Assembly (NCBI GenBank): GCA_049509915.1
Contig: JBEKZL010000293.1
Span: 1-8,844, forward strand
Direction: 5' to 3'
Length of the DNA: 8,844 nt
Source: JBEKYD01 sp049509915
GTDB taxonomy: Bacteria > Acidobacteriota > Terriglobia > Bryobacterales > Bryobacteraceae
A model generated the notes under the pieces. The model was not told where the DNA came from, made no database searches, and saw only the letters and a list, made by a program, of their open reading frames with translations. Below, piece after piece: positions 6,675 through 8,844 of the stretch. The first letter of the stretch is position 1; each line of letters starts with the position of its first letter. The translations under genes and the position numbers were made by a program.

Positions 6675-6948
6675 TGCGCCGCCGGCGCGGCGAGCCACGG
6701 CTCCGGGCGGCTTCAGACTTCCGCCGAAGCGCTACGGCGTACGGCCAACTGCCGCCGCGTTCGCCGAGGTGCCCATCCGTGCGGCGAACCCCCACCGCCG
6801 CGGGAAGGCTGCCGGATGCGCGGGACTGGAGCGGCGCCGGCGCGCCTCCGTGTCGCGCGACATCCACGAGAATCGACGGCACGGGTGGACCGCCAACGCC
6901 GGTGGTCGGACTGCGGCGGAGGCGGCTGACGCAGCCCGTTTGGAGAGC
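6675..6948. other. Unassigned GC-rich stretch
   Basis: About 270 very GC-rich bases after the last recognisable cytochrome residues and before the end of the minus-strand TIM-barrel gene. Frames are open on both strands, but none continues the cytochrome (no WPRF or membrane-anchor-like block) and none shows a known motif. No hairpin with a T-tract is evident to serve as terminator for the minus-strand gene ending at 6949. Confidence 0.4.
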
Positions 6949-7962
6949 TTACCTTACCACCTTGCCCGCTTGGGCGAGAACGCCGCGCATATACTCGGCG
7001 GCGAGTTGGGCGTTTTTGTCGACGAAATCGAGACTGACAGTCCGGCCGTTGACGACTGGCAGCGGATGGCACAGCTCAAATCCGGCGTAGCCTTGATAGC
7101 CGATGTCGTACAGGCCCAGCGCTTCGGCGAGAGCTTTCTCATCGCCCTTGATGGTGATGCCATCCGGGCCGCTGTCGTATTCGCCGCCGAAGTGCCACAG
7201 CGTTTGCAACGCGCCGGCTTCGTTGACCGCCTTACGAACGGCGGCCTCGCCCAGACTGTGCTCGAGGCGGGCATCGAAACAGATCTTGAGATGGGGAGAA
7301 GCGACTTCCTTCACCATTCGGATCGTATCGGCATAGCCTTTGATCACGGGCGGATGATTTTGCAGCGCGAGCGTCACGCCGTAATCACCCGCGAAAGCAG
7401 CAGCTTCGGTGGCGGCCTGGCGGCACCAGCCCCATGTCTGCTCGTCTGTGAACTCCTTGTGCTCAGCCTTCCAGACAGCCTGCGCGACGTCATAGCTGCC
7501 GCCACCGCCAGGTAGGGAAGTGACGCCAGGCCAGGCAAGAAAGATGCGCATGGTTTTCGCGCCAAGGTCGGAGGTCATGCGCAGAAGCTCGCGAAGGTAA
7601 ACCAACTGGGTCTCGCGGTGCTCCGGAATGGGGCTGCTAAAGTCGTTATTGCCGGCAACGGCGTAGATCTCGATACCTTGGTCAGCGGCTAGCTTGCGGA
7701 GTTGCTGGCAGCGAGCCTTCGGCATGTCGAGAGGATTGCCGTGCGGGCGCTTGCCGTCAATCTCGACGCCCTGGTACCCAAATTTCCTGGCACGGCCGAT
7801 GACCTGCTCGACAGTAAGGGCATCGCCTCGGTACCAGACGCCGCCATAGGTAATACTATACAAGCCGACCTTGATATGGGCGTGCGGCACGGCTGCCGCC
7901 GAGAGGACGCCCGCGGCTAGTGTCGATTGCACGAACTCGCGCCGGGAAACGTTTCTGCTCAT
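6949..7962 (-). CDS. Sugar phosphate isomerase/epimerase-like TIM-barrel protein with Tat signal
   Basis: A 337-residue protein of the xylose isomerase-like TIM-barrel family (AP endonuclease 2 fold). It begins MSRNVSRREFVQSTLAAGVL, a twin-arginine signal (SRREF), with cleavage probably after about VPHA. Barrel blocks in order are FGYQGVEIDG (61-70), IEIYAVAGNNDF (97-108), GVTLALQNHPP (195-205), HLKICFDARLEHS (224-236), LWHFGGEYD (255-263) and GYAGFELCHPLP (291-302). Glu67, His203, Asp230 and Glu296 are plausible metal ligands or catalytic acids. Family members isomerise or epimerise sugars and polyols such as inosose or tagatose derivatives, and the exported ones are mostly uncharacterised. 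ATG 7962 is chosen because GGAGG lies 4 bases upstream and the Tat signal follows at once. The frame stays open to 8034 without improving the protein. It stands alone, and its substrate cannot be inferred. Confidence 0.83.
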   Translation of the reverse strand: MSRNVSRREFVQSTLAAGVLSAAAVPHAHIKVGLYSITYGGVWYRGDALTVEQVIGRARKFGYQGVEIDGKRPHGNPLDMPKARCQQLRKLAADQGIEIYAVAGNNDFSSPIPEHRETQLVYLRELLRMTSDLGAKTMRIFLAWPGVTSLPGGGGSYDVAQAVWKAEHKEFTDEQTWGWCRQAATEAAAFAGDYGVTLALQNHPPVIKGYADTIRMVKEVASPHLKICFDARLEHSLGEAAVRKAVNEAGALQTLWHFGGEYDSGPDGITIKGDEKALAEALGLYDIGYQGYAGFELCHPLPVVNGRTVSLDFVDKNAQLAAEYMRGVLAQAGKVVR

Positions 7963-8723
7963 GGGGCCTCCGATCAGTACTATTATGTCACCACGAGTCT
8001 GCTCGACGTGAGTAGGACGTGTACGGCGCCTCAATCCAAACCTCTACTCGCGCCGCTTCTGATCTGGTCAACATTACGGCGGAACTGGCGCCCGTCTTGC
8101 TGGCACTCGCGGCACGGGGCATCCATGAGGGTGGCGCGAAGGTCCAGGCTGGAGGCGCCGGCCCAACATGGGCGCCGTGTGCGGGGGCGACAGTCCAGCT
8201 TCTCATCGGCGGCGGAGGACCGAACCCGGATCCAGAAACAGACTCCGGATACGCGCAACGTAGAGCGCTTGCTCGGGACCTTGTTGGCAAGCGGCCGGTT
8301 GCCTGCGCGGAAAGCAATAAAACACGGGTTGCGTGAATTGTTTTTGTCACTGTATGATGCCATTATCCGTAAACTGAGAAATATCTGATCTCATGAAAAC
8401 CTCTATGGGCAGGACTCGGACAAAGTGGGTCTTGGCCGCGAAGATGTCTGTCGGGCGTGGGATGGCGCAGGCCGCCCGATCGCCTGCGGTAAGTTTCGTC
8501 TCGACGGAGAAATGCGGGCAGCTACGACCGCGAGTAACGCCCATCCATGGTCCTGGTTTATCCCGGGCGCCCCGAGTTGTCCTGGATTTACCTGTTTGGA
8601 GACCAGGGCGTTTCCAGCAAATGCTCGTTCCCGTAGATGACGCAGGAGAACCACTGGAGCGCTCCGATCTGTACATACAGGACGGCGGTGGACATCACTG
8701 ACCACTTCAATCTCCCTGTGGCC
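7963..8723. other. Long region with no recognisable gene
   Basis: About 760 bases between the TIM-barrel gene and carB. Frames of 100-150 codons are open on both strands at 7988-8390 and 8393-8705, and no single one stands out. Products are rich in Arg, Ala and Pro and lack motifs. On the plus strand, AWDGAGRPIACGKFRLDGE (about 8449-8505) in one frame, IYLFGDQGVSSK (about 8584-8619) in another, and MTQENHWSAPICTYRTAVDI (from 8638) look protein-like and could be scraps of a decayed plus-strand gene, but I cannot assign a family. The stretch around 8311-8400 is AT-richer and promoter-like. Confidence 0.4.
8329..8358 (+). promoter_or_regulatory. Possible sigma-70-type promoter
   Basis: TTGCGT (8329-8334) and TATGAT (8353-8358) are separated by 18 bases inside an AT-rich patch. 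TATGAT differs from the consensus -10 at one base, while the -35 keeps only the TTG. It would drive rightward transcription into 8393-8700, where no recognised gene lies. If real, it may be a relic of a decayed gene or serve a small RNA. The evidence is sequence resemblance only. Confidence 0.2.
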
Positions 8724-8844
8724 TTACGCCCGCGCTTTATGCGATTCGTGAATTTCCTGCAGGGCCCAGACGCGGATGGGGTCGCGTTTGCTGGCTTCGA
8801 TGGCGTCGGCGGCGGCGCGGGCGCCGCTCATGGTGGTGATGCAG
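8724..8844 (-). CDS. carB: Carbamoyl phosphate synthase large subunit, C-terminal end (partial)
   Basis: The last 39 codons and TAA of a gene that runs off the right edge, too short to appear as a long open frame. It encodes ITTMSGARAAADAIEASKRD, then PIRVWALQEIHES and a short basic tail. The ITT-SGA-RAAADAI segment followed by a VxxLQExH-type ending is the usual finish of the allosteric MGS-like domain of CarB. This enzyme makes carbamoyl phosphate for pyrimidine and arginine synthesis in the cytoplasm. The catalytic domains lie outside the window. No clear terminator follows its stop within the window. Confidence 0.72.
   Translation of the reverse strand, partial: CITTMSGARAAADAIEASKRDPIRVWALQEIHESHKARA

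Noticed and set aside
6769..7515. A 248-codon plus-strand open frame
   Set aside because: Most of it is antisense to the TIM-barrel gene, which has a ribosome binding site, a Tat signal and conserved barrel blocks. The plus-strand product has no known motif.
8019..8336. A plus-strand open frame of 105 codons (DLVNITAELAPVLLALAARG)
   Set aside because: The start of the product looks protein-like, but other frames on both strands are equally open here, there is no good ribosome binding site, and no family is recognisable.
8588..8695. A 35-codon minus-strand frame starting MSTAVLYVQIGALQWF just after carB
   Set aside because: It is short, without a clear ribosome binding site, and overlaps other open frames of similar quality. 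There is nothing to support a small protein.

Overview
The window is GC-rich bacterial chromosome, most likely from an Acidobacteriota of the Solibacter/Bryobacter type. That placement is inferred from gene style: Tat-exported TIM-barrel sugar enzymes, URO-D-like proteins, secreted cyclophilins and WNH-type cytochromes c. It is not based on a marker gene. Six intact genes and one partial gene are well supported. Between them lie unusually long stretches of decayed or unreadable DNA.

Layout. Positions 1-348 hold no recognisable gene. At 349-1467 (+) is a mannonate dehydratase-like TIM-barrel protein with a twin-arginine signal. Positions 1468-2063 hold no intact gene, only weak frame-hopping traces that may be a dead acidobacterial C-terminal domain. 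From about 6023 down to 2064 everything on the minus strand reads as one transcription unit. In transcription order it holds a broken cyclophilin (5779-6023), an exported nucleoside hydrolase (4776-5738), a ribokinase-type PfkB kinase (3789-4724), a URO-D/MtaA-like protein overlapping it by 4 nt (2644-3792), and probably a small exported cupin (2064-2444). Positions 6245-6674 (+) carry the remains of a c-type cytochrome spread over three reading frames. At 6949-7962 (-) is a second Tat-type TIM-barrel sugar isomerase/epimerase-like protein. Positions 7963-8723 hold no recognisable gene. At 8724-8844 (-) is the C-terminal end of carB, the carbamoyl phosphate synthase large subunit.

How the genes fit together. 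The clearest logic is nucleoside salvage. An exported nucleoside hydrolase would release ribose and base outside the cytoplasm, and a ribokinase would phosphorylate the imported ribose. The URO-D-like protein is translationally coupled to the kinase but has no obvious step in that pathway, so it is the most interesting functional unknown. The mannonate dehydratase and the second TIM-barrel protein suggest a sugar or uronate-using lifestyle, but nothing links them to the salvage operon.

The most informative structural finding is two pseudogenes visible only by joining frames. One is a cyclophilin with its signal peptide, start and Shine-Dalgarno intact but its catalytic middle deleted. The other is a cytochrome c with two frameshifts. 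Frameshifts occur only in the pieces between genes while six long genes stay open, which favours real decay over sequencing error. I see no tRNA, rRNA, CRISPR array, transposase or phage gene, and no convincing novel defence or biosynthetic system.
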